Shown here one piece after another: positions 1 to 8,238 of a DNA stretch of 43,266 bases. The position numbers and the translations under genes are program-made. The DNA is from Vulgatibacter sp035565615 (GTDB lineage: Bacteria > Myxococcota > Myxococcia > Myxococcales > Vulgatibacteraceae). Below the pieces are notes generated by a model. It searched no databases. It was not told where the DNA came from and worked only from the letters and a program-made list of their open reading frames with translations. The stretch is taken from positions 1 to 43,266 of the forward strand of contig DATMSB010000095.1 of assembly GCA_035565615.1 (NCBI GenBank), read 5' to 3'. Position 1 is the stretch's first letter. The number at the start of each line of letters is the position of its first letter.

Positions 1-1599
1 ATATCCGTTGCCGAAAAAGAGAAAAGGAAGGCTCGCCTCCGAATAGCTGTCCTCGGTCCGATAGAACCCTCTCAGCTGGAAAAAGCGAGCATCGGGGCCC
101 TCGATTCTTGGATTCGAAAACACGCAGGGCCCACAAGGCCAGTCGTGGCCAGGTGAATGGCAAAGAATTGTAAGATTATCAGGATAAATGGTCTGTTCCG
201 GGATCAAGTGGATCTGATGTCCACTGTTACCGCTACCGCTGATGGCCAATGTGCAGGGTGAAGGCATACTGGCATACCCCTCGAGCGCAACCGAGATCTC
301 CTCTTGGCCAACGGCGTCCGTTCGGAGCACGAGGCGCGCGGGATATTGTCCCTCGTCGTTCGGATCGAACTTTACGGTCACGGATGTGCTGGGTTCGATG
401 GGTACCGTGGGCTCGTATTCGACCGTGAAGGCAGCCCCATCGTCGTCTTCAATCGACGCCGACAGGAGAGAGATGGGAGCCGGATCGCCCACGTTGGTGA
501 GCGTCACCGTCTGGCGCAGGGGTGCAAGCCCTACGTACAGCGGACCAAAGTCGAGTTGGGATGGCGATGCGACCAGGAGTGGGCCGCCCGTGTGACCAAA
601 GACACGGACCGAAAGGAGCCTTTCGACCTCGGCCCCCTCGGTCGTGCCGTCGATCTGCAGCGTTCCCTGGTGGACGCCCTCGGCGAGGGGGGTGAACGAG
701 ATCTCCAGATCGGTTTCGGAGCCGACGGGCAGATGGTGTAGCGAGGTCTCACGACTGATGGCAAAGGCCTCGCCATGCACCTGAACCGAGGAGAGGTCCA
801 GGTCGAGATCGCCCGTGTTGGCGATGGCGACGACCTGCCGCCGGGTCAGCCCAAGGGCCACGGGTTCGAAGCCGACCGGGTCGGGAGTGGCGGTGAGCTC
901 TGCCTGGAGGCCCTGGCCGATCAGCGCGACCCATTCTCTTTCGCATTCCCTGCAGACACGAAACGCGATCGCGGACTCCACCGGGCCTCTCAACTGCGGC
1001 GAAAAGGTGACGGCGACCTCGAGCGTAGCGTCCGGCTCCAACCGGTGGGTGTGAGGAGCGGCGATGAAAGCACGATCGGGGGGCGTCTCGATGGCGATCT
1101 CGAGAGGAGCGGCGGTCGCGCTGGAGAAGACGAGCGGTAGCGTCCGCGACTCACCCAGCTTCACGCCTCCAAAGTCGATCGCCTCCTCCGCCCTCACCTT
1201 GCGAACGACGCCGGTCCCCTCGACCGCAACCTGGGCAGTCAGGTCCCCTGCTGCGGCACGAAAGAGGATTGCCCCTTCCACCAGGCCCGCCTCTTCCGGG
1301 CGGAAGGCAACTTCGACGATCTGCTTCCCCCCCGGAGCGACGGTGAAGGAGGCAGGTTCCAGCGTGAAGTCCGAGGGGGCCTCTGTTGCGTCGACGGTGA
1401 GCGCTGCGGCCACCCCGGTGTTCTCGACCTCGACGCGGTGAACGAAATGCTCGCCGACGAAGACCTTGCCGAACGATAGGGTCACCGGCTTCACCGCCAG
1501 GCCTGCTTCGGTCTCAATGAGCTTGGCCTTATCTCCGCAGCCGATGACGACGGCAAACGGTAGAGCGAGCAGTATCGCGTTCCTTACGATCTTGGCCAT
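1..1599 (-). CDS. ASH / choice-of-anchor-D repeat lipoprotein (3' end beyond window)
   Basis: The frame starts at the ATG at 1599-1597 and stays open for 533 codons to the left edge, so the C-terminus is missing. A GGAGGAG ribosome site lies just upstream. The N-terminus has a basic start, a hydrophobic stretch and a lipobox-like VIGC with Cys at about residue 21, which predicts a lipoprotein. After it come about four consecutive Ig-like units of roughly 100 residues. Each opens with a 'L.FG.V.VG' strand and ends with a 'V.F.P...G' pattern followed by '..G.G', typical of ASH (ASPM-SPD2-Hydin) / choice-of-anchor-D modules. A Cys-containing region of about 90 residues follows. The gene begins 45 bp after the RCC1 gene and is probably co-transcribed with it. 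The molecular role is unknown; such proteins are probably surface or periplasmic binding scaffolds. The domain call is from pattern recognition only. Confidence 0.8.
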   Translation of the reverse strand, partial: MAKIVRNAILLALPFAVVIGCGDKAKLIETEAGLAVKPVTLSFGKVFVGEHFVHRVEVENTGVAAALTVDATEAPSDFTLEPASFTVAPGGKQIVEVAFRPEEAGLVEGAILFRAAAGDLTAQVAVEGTGVVRKVRAEEAIDFGGVKLGESRTLPLVFSSATAAPLEIAIETPPDRAFIAAPHTHRLEPDATLEVAVTFSPQLRGPVESAIAFRVCRECEREWVALIGQGLQAELTATPDPVGFEPVALGLTRRQVVAIANTGDLDLDLSSVQVHGEAFAISRETSLHHLPVGSETDLEISFTPLAEGVHQGTLQIDGTTEGAEVERLLSVRVFGHTGGPLLVASPSQLDFGPLYVGLAPLRQTVTLTNVGDPAPISLLSASIEDDDGAAFTVEYEPTVPIEPSTSVTVKFDPNDEGQYPARLVLRTDAVGQEEISVALEGYASMPSPCTLAISGSGNSGHQIHLIPEQTIYPDNLTILCHSPGHDWPCGPCVFSNPRIEGPDARFFQLRGFYRTEDSYSEASLPFLFFGNGY

Positions 1600-1644
1600 C
1601 GTCTCCTCCGATGGGGAGATGTGTGAGGATTGGGGCCATTGTGG

Positions 1645-4600
1645 TCAGGGCAGAAGGAGAAGGTTGGGAGATGGCCGACGCGGATTTGGGACAAGGGCTC
1701 CCGTTCCGAATTTTCCATTGGACTCGTCGCCCCAAGCAAAGGATGGTCCGCTCCAGGTTGAGGAGAGCGAAAACTTTTCGCCTGCTGTGATGGCACCTAC
1801 GTTCACCATGGGCGGATTTGGCGATATGGAAGCAGAGGTGGTTGGCTGATAACGATCAGTACCGGTTCCGTCTCCAATCTGCCCCTTGGAATTGCCGCCC
1901 CACGCCACCACCACTCCAGATGAATACAGCGCCATCGAGTGATCGTCGCCGGCAGAGATCGCCACTACAGGTGAGGTCAAGTTTGCGACCTGCTGCGGGC
2001 TCCAACCGATGGGAGGAGACTGATACCCGAGCTGCCACGATCCGTTGGCACCCCAAGCGTAGACGTCGCCAGACGTGCACAGGGCCAACGAGTGGTCGTT
2101 CATGGTCGAGATGGCCGTCACGTCACAGGGCACGTCGACCGGGACGGGATCGACCTCGAGCGGAGAGACGCCTGGGCCGATGCCGAGCTGACCAAGGTTG
2201 TTGCGCCCCCACGCCATGACGACACCATCGTTTCGCAGCGCGAGCGAATGCGAACTCCCGGCGGCAACCGCCACCACGTTGTCGAGAGTGGTGATCTGCG
2301 TGGGGTACGTCAGCCAAGTGTAGGTGGGGTTGGAGCCACTCGAGCCGATCAGCGTCTTTCCCCATGCGTAGACCGAACCGTCGACCAGGACCGCGAGGGA
2401 GTGAAGCGGGCCGGCGGCGGCGGCCAGAACGTCGTGAAGATTGGAAACTTTCCCGGGTTCGTGCTGGGTGCCGACGGTGGGGTATCCGAGCTGCTCTTCC
2501 AGGTTCGAGCCCCAGGACCACAAGGTTCCGTCAATTCTCACCGCGAGCGAATGGTCTTTGCCGGCGGAGACCGACGAGACCTGCGAAGGCATCGATGAAA
2601 AGATGATCAATCCGGGCTCGTTGGAGGGGACGCAGGGGGCCGGCGTCGTGCAGCGACCGAGGTATCCCGAGGTGTTGTCGCCCCACGCCCAGAGTTCGTC
2701 AAAAGGGCCGATCGCCACCGCGTGCTTCGAGCCTGCCGCCAGATCGAAGTGGTGGCGGCGCACCTGGATGGGAGCACCCGGGCCTTGGCGAGGGTTCAGG
2801 GTCCCGTCTCCCAGCTCACCCCAATAGTTGGAGCCCCAGGAGACGATCCCGCCGTCACCCCGGACGGCCGCCGAGAAGAGCGTGCCGCCCATGATGTCCA
2901 CGGCGTTCTCGAGCGCCAACACCTCGGTGAGATATTCATGGTCGTCATAGCTGTCGTCACCCAGTTGTCCGGCGCTATTGGCTCCCCATGCGACCGCCAT
3001 TCCGTCTGCTCGGATGGCGAGCGAATGCTCGAGCCCCGCGGCGACCTTCACGATGTCGAGGTCGCCCACCTCTGCGGGGACATCCGATCCACGGCCGGCA
3101 TGGTTCGCCCCCCAGGCGAACGCTCTGGCACCCGGGCAAAGCGCCAGGGAGTGGCTGGCACCTGCTGCTACCTCTACCGCCAAGCACGGAAGGTCGGCCA
3201 GCCTTTCCGGGGAGGAACGGGAAGTGGTCGTACCGTCGCCGAGCTGGAACGATCCGTTGTACCCCCACGACCAGGTGGTGCCGTCCACCGTCACCGCGAG
3301 TGCGTGCTCGCTTCCAGCCGCGAAGGCCACCGTCTCCTTGGGGACGAGAACCTGAACAGGTGTGAGCGCATCATCATGCGTGCCGTCGCCAACCTGCCCT
3401 GATCTGTTGCTCCCCCAGGCCCAGAGAGTCCCATCCGCCCGCAGCGCCATCGAATAACCGTCCGAAGCATCGATGGCGACGATTCCATCGAGGCCTTCGA
3501 CTCGAATGAAGTGCGACCTCGGCGAGAGCGTACCGTCTCCGAGCTGCCCTCTGCTATTTTGCCCTCGGCTCCATACCGTGCCGTCGACTCGGAGGGCGAG
3601 CTCGTGATCGAAGCCGACCGCCATGGCCTTGATCGCCGGAATCGTGGTCGACCGTGACGGCAGCTTCGTGCGCCGGCCGACGTCCCCCCACTCCCACAGC
3701 GTCCCGTCGGGCCGGATGGCCTGCATGCGGAAGTGTTTCGCGTCCGCCACGATCCGGCCCAAATCACTATAGGAAATCAGCTCGGGCACATATGCGTCCA
3801 CTCCAAAGCCGAGGTGGCCCCAAGCCCATGTGTTCCCGTAGCCGTCCACGGTGAAGTAGCGTTCGGCGCCCGCCGCGACCTCCGTCACCGGTCGATCGAG
3901 CCCGACCTCGGTGGGCACCGCAATGGAACCCGAGTCGATGTCCCATCCCCAGGCCATGAGCGTGCCGTCCATGCGCACGGCGATCGAATGGTTCCCGCCC
4001 GCGCTGATGGCGATCATGGGATCGGTCTCCGGGAAGACCGGCCAGCGAGACTCCTCGAAGCTCTTATTCCCAAGCTGGCCCCAGTCGTTCGAACCCCATG
4101 CAGCCATCTGACCGTCGGCGAGAAGCGCCAAGGAGTGCCTCTCGCCGCCCGCGACCATCACCACTCGATCGAGCCCCGGGAACAAGGGTGAGCCCGCAGG
4201 CGAGTACGTCCCGTCACCGAGCTGGCCGGCGTCGTTCGCCCCCCAGGTTGCGATGGCTCCATCGGCCAGGACGGCGAGCGAGTGGTATGCACCCGCCGCC
4301 ACGCGGATGGCTCCGTCGAGGGATACCTGGCAAGGACCAGGGCATTCGGACCAGTTGTCGTCCCCTATCTGCCCTTCGGCACCTCTGCCCCAGGCCCACA
4401 GCGAACCGTCGTCGCAGAGCGCCAGGGAGTGTGCGCCGCCAGCCGCTATCGTCACGACGCCGGTCGAGCAAGGGACGAATACGGGGACGGGAGTCCACCG
4501 ATCCTGGAATGATTTGTCGCCGAGCTGTCCCTCGTCATTGCGCCCCCATGCCCATACCTGCCCGTCGGCAAGAAGCGCCAGAGAGTGGTCGAACCCTGCG

Positions 4601-4893
4601 GCTACCTCGATGGCGTTGAGCAGGTCATACACTTTGACCGGAAATGGCGCGTCCGTTCCCGTTCCATCTCCGATCTGACCGAAGCGGTTCTCACCCCACG
4701 CGACGACCTGCCCGCCGGGCAAGATGGCGAGCGAATGCCCTGTACCAACCGCGACGCGTGTATTTCCCCGGAGACCTTGGCGGAAGGCCCTCGCTCTTTC
4801 GATGCCGGTGGCGTGAGCATCATCCATCATGGAAAACGACATCAACACCGCTGCGCTCAGAGCCAACCGCCGAACCGAGTTCATCGCGATCAC
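1645..4893 (-). CDS. Secreted RCC1-repeat (beta-propeller) protein
   Basis: The protein has about 1082 residues. An N-terminal signal peptide is followed by about 21 copies of a roughly 50-residue RCC1 repeat, recognisable by 'AAG..HSLAL..DG.V.AWG.N..GQLGDG'. RCC1 repeats fold as seven-bladed propellers, so about 21 units would make three propellers (inference). I place the start at the GTG at 4893, which has GGGAGGT 6 nt upstream. The ATG at 4884 is in the same frame but 15 nt from that site. A more upstream ATG at 4968 overlaps a likely -10 element and would put 25 extra residues before the signal peptide. The signal peptide ends near DDAHA. The protein is exported or surface-located, with no catalytic residues recognised. 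Bacterial RCC1 proteins are often adhesins or of unknown function. The lipoprotein gene follows downstream. Confidence 0.88.
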   Translation of the reverse strand: MIAMNSVRRLALSAAVLMSFSMMDDAHATGIERARAFRQGLRGNTRVAVGTGHSLAILPGGQVVAWGENRFGQIGDGTGTDAPFPVKVYDLLNAIEVAAGFDHSLALLADGQVWAWGRNDEGQLGDKSFQDRWTPVPVFVPCSTGVVTIAAGGAHSLALCDDGSLWAWGRGAEGQIGDDNWSECPGPCQVSLDGAIRVAAGAYHSLAVLADGAIATWGANDAGQLGDGTYSPAGSPLFPGLDRVVMVAGGERHSLALLADGQMAAWGSNDWGQLGNKSFEESRWPVFPETDPMIAISAGGNHSIAVRMDGTLMAWGWDIDSGSIAVPTEVGLDRPVTEVAAGAERYFTVDGYGNTWAWGHLGFGVDAYVPELISYSDLGRIVADAKHFRMQAIRPDGTLWEWGDVGRRTKLPSRSTTIPAIKAMAVGFDHELALRVDGTVWSRGQNSRGQLGDGTLSPRSHFIRVEGLDGIVAIDASDGYSMALRADGTLWAWGSNRSGQVGDGTHDDALTPVQVLVPKETVAFAAGSEHALAVTVDGTTWSWGYNGSFQLGDGTTTSRSSPERLADLPCLAVEVAAGASHSLALCPGARAFAWGANHAGRGSDVPAEVGDLDIVKVAAGLEHSLAIRADGMAVAWGANSAGQLGDDSYDDHEYLTEVLALENAVDIMGGTLFSAAVRGDGGIVSWGSNYWGELGDGTLNPRQGPGAPIQVRRHHFDLAAGSKHAVAIGPFDELWAWGDNTSGYLGRCTTPAPCVPSNEPGLIIFSSMPSQVSSVSAGKDHSLAVRIDGTLWSWGSNLEEQLGYPTVGTQHEPGKVSNLHDVLAAAAGPLHSLAVLVDGSVYAWGKTLIGSSGSNPTYTWLTYPTQITTLDNVVAVAAGSSHSLALRNDGVVMAWGRNNLGQLGIGPGVSPLEVDPVPVDVPCDVTAISTMNDHSLALCTSGDVYAWGANGSWQLGYQSPPIGWSPQQVANLTSPVVAISAGDDHSMALYSSGVVVAWGGNSKGQIGDGTGTDRYQPTTSASISPNPPMVNVGAITAGEKFSLSSTWSGPSFAWGDESNGKFGTGALVPNPRRPSPNLLLLP

Positions 4894-4967
4894 TTGGGAC
4901 CTCCCCGCGGAGGCGTCCTGGCCTCCGCCGGCTGCCATTATCGATCCCGCGGGAAGCAGGATCAACA

Positions 4968-4976
4968 CTTATAGCA
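4968..4976 (-). promoter_or_regulatory. Extended -10 promoter candidate for the RCC1 gene
   Basis: Read on the minus strand, TGCTATAAG matches the extended -10 consensus (TGnTATAAT) about 75 bp upstream of the GTG start. I see no good -35. It sits in the 291-bp divergent spacer between the RCC1 gene and the SpoIID-like gene, in a locally AT-richer stretch that also carries an imperfect palindrome (AGCAACGTTTGCT). Confidence 0.4.
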
Positions 4977-5184
4977 GCAACGTTTGCTACCAGACACTTC
5001 GCGGTGCTGGGGCCGTCCGCTCGCGCGAACGCCATGACTCGAAGCGGGACCTCCCGAGGAGCGAACCTCGGTCCGGACAGCGCACGATCGTGCCAGCGGG
5101 ATCCCGCGGGTCGGAAGGTCGATCGCAGGCCCGGAAGTGAGGCGATCGACCTTTGCGCAGGTTCCAGGCAAGATCCCGCGGTCC

Positions 5185-6798
5185 ATGATTCGCGCCCTCG
5201 TACTCGTCCTCGCCCTCGTCCTTCTCCCGGCGCTCGCCGCCGCGGCGGACGATCCCCTCGAGCTCCTTTGGAGCGATCGGCTGGACTTCGCCGCCGACGG
5301 CAGCCCCCTGATCACGGTGCGGATCCAGGAGGATGCCTCGGAGATCTCGATGGTGACCCGGGGCGCGGCGCGGATCTCCGCGGGAGGGCTACAGTCCCGG
5401 CCGGGATCGACGTGGCGGTTTCGGGTGGAGGGAGCGGTCCCGGCGAAGGTGCGGTGGGCCGCACAGGTGGCGGACTTCCGCCTCCGCGATCGCGAGGCCG
5501 CAGAGGCCGCGCTCGCCACGTGGAGGGAGCGGGGCTTCGCGGCGCGGGCGGTGACGGTGGGCGGGGTCTTCGGCTTCCAGGGCCGGGTGATCGACAACCG
5601 GCGCTACGCGATCCTCCTCTCGGAGCCGGGCACCCGCGCGGCGGCGGAGCGGATGGCGCGGGACGCCGAGGCCCGCTTCGGCGCGACGACCCAGCTCTTC
5701 GAGGAGCTGCTCGAGCGCCCCTCGGGGAAGATCGTCGTCCTGGACGCGGAGGGCCGGGTGGCGGCGAGCGCACCCGGCGTGGTGGTGGTGGAGCCCCGCG
5801 ACGCCGCCGGGATCACCTTGCTGCAGGTGGAGCACGACATGGGCTACGCGGCGCACGGGCGCCAGGATCGCACCTACCGCGGCAAGGTCTTCGTCACCGT
5901 CGACGCCCGCGGGAAGACAGCGGCGGTGGGGGTGCTGCCGATGGAGGAGCTGGTGCAGGGGATCGTCCCCAGCGAGATCTTCGCGTCCGCGCCCACCGAG
6001 GCCCTCGCCGCCCAGGCGGTGGCGGCCCGGGGCGAGGTGCTCGCCAAGATTGGCGTGCGGCACCGGGCCGATCCGTGGCTGATCTGCGCGGAGCAGCACT
6101 GCCAGGTCTACAAGGGGCTCTCGGGCGAACACCCCAGGACCAACGCCGCGATCGCCGCCTCCCGCGGGGAGGTGCTCTTCGGAGAGGGCGGAGGCCTCGT
6201 CGACTCGGTGTACTCGTCCACCTGCGGTGGCCATACGGAGAACAACGAGGTGGTGTGGGGCACGCCCCCCGATCCCAACCTCCGGGGCGTGCCGGACTGG
6301 ATCGACCACCCGGAGTTGGAGCGGTACGCCGCCAGGGTGGAGGACGTGAAGGGCTTCCTCGAGGCCGAGGTGCCGGGCGTGTGCCGCGACGCGAGCTTTT
6401 CGAGGCCCGAGAAGTACCGATGGGAGCGGCGCTTCACCCGGGTGGAGCTCGAGTCCCTGCTGCGCCCGCTGGGCGTGGGCGCGATCGTCTCGCTGCGGGC
6501 GGAGGGCCGCGGGGTCTCGGGCCGGGCCACGCGCCTGGTGGTGGAGGGGACGAAGGGACGCCGCGAGGTGACGGGAGAGCTGGCGATCCGCCGCCTTCTC
6601 CGGAACCTGAACTCCTCCCTCTTCGTGATCGAGCCCGAAGGGGCGCCCCCCACCGCCTGGACCTTCCGCGGGGGCGGCTGGGGGCATGGGGTGGGCATGT
6701 GCCAGATGGGCGCGATCGGCCGGGCGGAGCGGGGACACGACCACGAGGCGATCCTGCGGCACTACTACTCCGGGGCCGAGACGGTACGGCTGTACTGA
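5185..6798 (+). CDS. SpoIID/LytB-domain protein, probable peptidoglycan-acting exported protein
   Basis: The protein has 537 residues from the ATG at 5185, which opens directly into a classic signal peptide (hydrophobic core, Ala-rich cleavage site near residue 21). An upstream in-frame GTG at 5137 would bury it. Residues about 90-170 look like a SPOR-type region. The SpoIID/LytB domain spans about 230-360 and contains the VPSE motif (Glu264, the position of the catalytic acid in SpoIID) and the STCGGHTE motif at 345-352. The C-terminus carries the Gly-rich GGWGHGVGMCQMGA signature and the final HYY seen in this family. SpoIID proteins are lytic transglycosylases that cut glycan strands lacking stem peptides, and in non-sporulating Gram-negatives the role is probably septal or general wall remodelling (family knowledge). 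Gene downstream: a TonB-like protein after 152 bp. Confidence 0.88.
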   Translation: MIRALVLVLALVLLPALAAAADDPLELLWSDRLDFAADGSPLITVRIQEDASEISMVTRGAARISAGGLQSRPGSTWRFRVEGAVPAKVRWAAQVADFRLRDREAAEAALATWRERGFAARAVTVGGVFGFQGRVIDNRRYAILLSEPGTRAAAERMARDAEARFGATTQLFEELLERPSGKIVVLDAEGRVAASAPGVVVVEPRDAAGITLLQVEHDMGYAAHGRQDRTYRGKVFVTVDARGKTAAVGVLPMEELVQGIVPSEIFASAPTEALAAQAVAARGEVLAKIGVRHRADPWLICAEQHCQVYKGLSGEHPRTNAAIAASRGEVLFGEGGGLVDSVYSSTCGGHTENNEVVWGTPPDPNLRGVPDWIDHPELERYAARVEDVKGFLEAEVPGVCRDASFSRPEKYRWERRFTRVELESLLRPLGVGAIVSLRAEGRGVSGRATRLVVEGTKGRREVTGELAIRRLLRNLNSSLFVIEPEGAPPTAWTFRGGGWGHGVGMCQMGAIGRAERGHDHEAILRHYYSGAETVRLY

Positions 6799-6857
6799 CG
6801 GCCCCCGGGCATTCGTCGGGAAGTCCACGGAAGCCTGGTCGACGGGGCGGCCCGACC

Positions 6858-6879
6858 CGCCGCTCCGGGCGGAGCGGCG
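6858..6879 (+). terminator. GC-rich hairpin after the SpoIID-like gene
   Basis: A perfect 9-bp inverted repeat, CGCCGCTCC / GGAGCGGCG, is separated by a 4-nt loop 60 bp after the stop codon. No T-tract follows, so termination is uncertain; it could be a transcript-stabilising hairpin. Confidence 0.35.
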
Positions 6880-6950
6880 CGGTCCGGGCCGACCTTGCGG
6901 CCGCCCGCCTCCCCGGCGAACGTGAATTCCGCCGAGGCAGGGGATAACCT

Positions 6951-8183
6951 TTGCCCTTGGTGGAGCCCCTTCTTCGTGAGCGACGGCGACGGCAGGCCGC
7001 AGGGAGGGACCGGAAGCGTCTCGCGGTCGCGCTCGTCCTGGCGCTGGCCGTCCACCTCGTCGCGATCCCGATCGGGCTCCTCACGTTCCGGCACCAGCCG
7101 CGGGAGAGGCCGCAGGTGTCGCTGGTGCGGATCCCCGCGAGCCAGTGGGACGCCGCGATGCAGGGCGCGCGGGCGCTCGAGCCGGGCGAGCGGGCGAAGG
7201 CGGATCGGGATCGATCGCCTATGGAGAAGCGCGCGGAGGCGCAGGACCCTCCCGAGAAGCGGGTGCCGGAAGAGCCGCCCGGGCAGGTGGTGGAGACGGT
7301 GCCCGGCAACCGCGAGCGCCCCGACGACGCCCGCTTCGCCGGCGAGACGGACAACCGGGTGGAGCGGGAGACCGTGTCGCGGGATCGGAGGCCTTCGAAG
7401 GTGGTGGCACCCCGGGCCACCGCGCCCGCCGCGGAGCAGACCCCCCCCGGCGAGTCGGAAGGCGACGCCCTCGCGATCGGCAGCGGCTCGGGCGAGGGCG
7501 AGGCGCAGGAGGAGCGGAAGTTCGGGAGCAAGCTGGAGCTGCCCTCCATCGCGCGGCGGGACGAGCTGAAGCTGAAGCTCTCGCCGGACGGCGTGGGGCA
7601 GGTGCGCAACCGCACGGGATCCGACGAGCTCCACGGCAACTCGGACCGGTTCCGGGTGCAGCTCGGCGAGGGCGACGATCCCGCCGATCGGCCGGGGAGC
7701 GACGGCCCCTCGGGCGGCAGGGCGCTGCAGCTCTTCCCCAGCGCGGCGGTGATCGATCGGCTCACCGCCGCTCCCGCCCCCGATCACGTGGAGGGGGTCG
7801 AGGAGGGGGACGGGACCTTCCTGAACACGAGGGAGTGGAAGTATGCCTCCTTCATGAACCGGTTGAAGAAGGGCGTCTCACAACACTGGGATCCGAGCGG
7901 CGTGGCGCGCACCCGCGACCCGACCGGCAACGTGTACCTGTGGAAGGATCGGTACACGATCCTCTCCGTCACGCTGAGCTCCGATGGCAGCCTCGACGAC
8001 GTCTACGTGGAGCAGTCGAGCGGCGTGGACTTCCTGGATCGCGAGGCGATCGCGGCGTTCGAGCGGGCCCAGCCCTTTCCCCATCCGCCGCGGGGGATGA
8101 TGGACGAGGACGGCCGGATCCACTTCCAGTTCGGGTTCTTCATCGATACCCGCAGCGCCGGCTTCCGGTTTTTTCGGAGATGA
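6951..8183 (+). CDS. TonB C-terminal domain protein (energy-transducer-like)
   Basis: The protein has about 410 residues. A short basic cytoplasmic N-terminus is followed by one membrane helix (about residues 25-45), then a long, charged, Pro/Glu/Arg-rich periplasmic linker of more than 200 residues, then a TonB-type C-terminal domain (about residues 300-400) with the 'Y.......W' start and a 'DG....V.V..SSG...LD..A..A' core. This is the layout of TonB-family proteins that span the periplasm. No ExbB/ExbD or receptor gene lies beside it, so use in TonB-dependent uptake is unproven; a structural or AgmX/GltJ-like role is possible. The start is ambiguous among TTG 6951, TTG 6957 and GTG 6960; AGGGG lies 6 nt before the first. 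The stop codon lies inside a tandem duplication. Confidence 0.75.
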   Translation: MPLVEPLLRERRRRQAAGRDRKRLAVALVLALAVHLVAIPIGLLTFRHQPRERPQVSLVRIPASQWDAAMQGARALEPGERAKADRDRSPMEKRAEAQDPPEKRVPEEPPGQVVETVPGNRERPDDARFAGETDNRVERETVSRDRRPSKVVAPRATAPAAEQTPPGESEGDALAIGSGSGEGEAQEERKFGSKLELPSIARRDELKLKLSPDGVGQVRNRTGSDELHGNSDRFRVQLGEGDDPADRPGSDGPSGGRALQLFPSAAVIDRLTAAPAPDHVEGVEEGDGTFLNTREWKYASFMNRLKKGVSQHWDPSGVARTRDPTGNVYLWKDRYTILSVTLSSDGSLDDVYVEQSSGVDFLDREAIAAFERAQPFPHPPRGMMDEDGRIHFQFGFFIDTRSAGFRFFRR

Positions 8184-8228
8184 CGGCGCTGCCGGCTTCC
8201 GGTTTTTTCGGAGATGACGGCGCTGCCG
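8161..8228. repeat. Perfect 34-bp tandem duplication across the tonB-like stop codon
   Basis: Two identical adjacent 34-bp units (8161-8194 and 8195-8228) begin GCTTCCGG and contain a run of six T. The first unit encodes the last residues and TGA stop of the TonB-like gene; the second is a non-coding copy in the 55-bp gap before the convergent gcvPB stop. GCAGCGCC at 8152-8159 can pair with GGCGCTGC at 8185-8192 to form a long-loop hairpin. Confidence 0.9.
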
Positions 8229-8238
8229 GCCTCCGCCG

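Noticed and set aside
1645..4893. CRISPR or DNA-level tandem repeat in the region of repeated motifs
   Set aside because: The repetition is at protein level (RCC1 repeats, diverged codons, about 150-bp period), without identical repeats and spacers.
4644..6947. A 767-codon plus-strand open frame across the RCC1 start and SpoIID gene
   Set aside because: Low-complexity Arg/Gly/Pro-rich translation lying antisense to or out of frame with two recognised genes; a GC-rich shadow.
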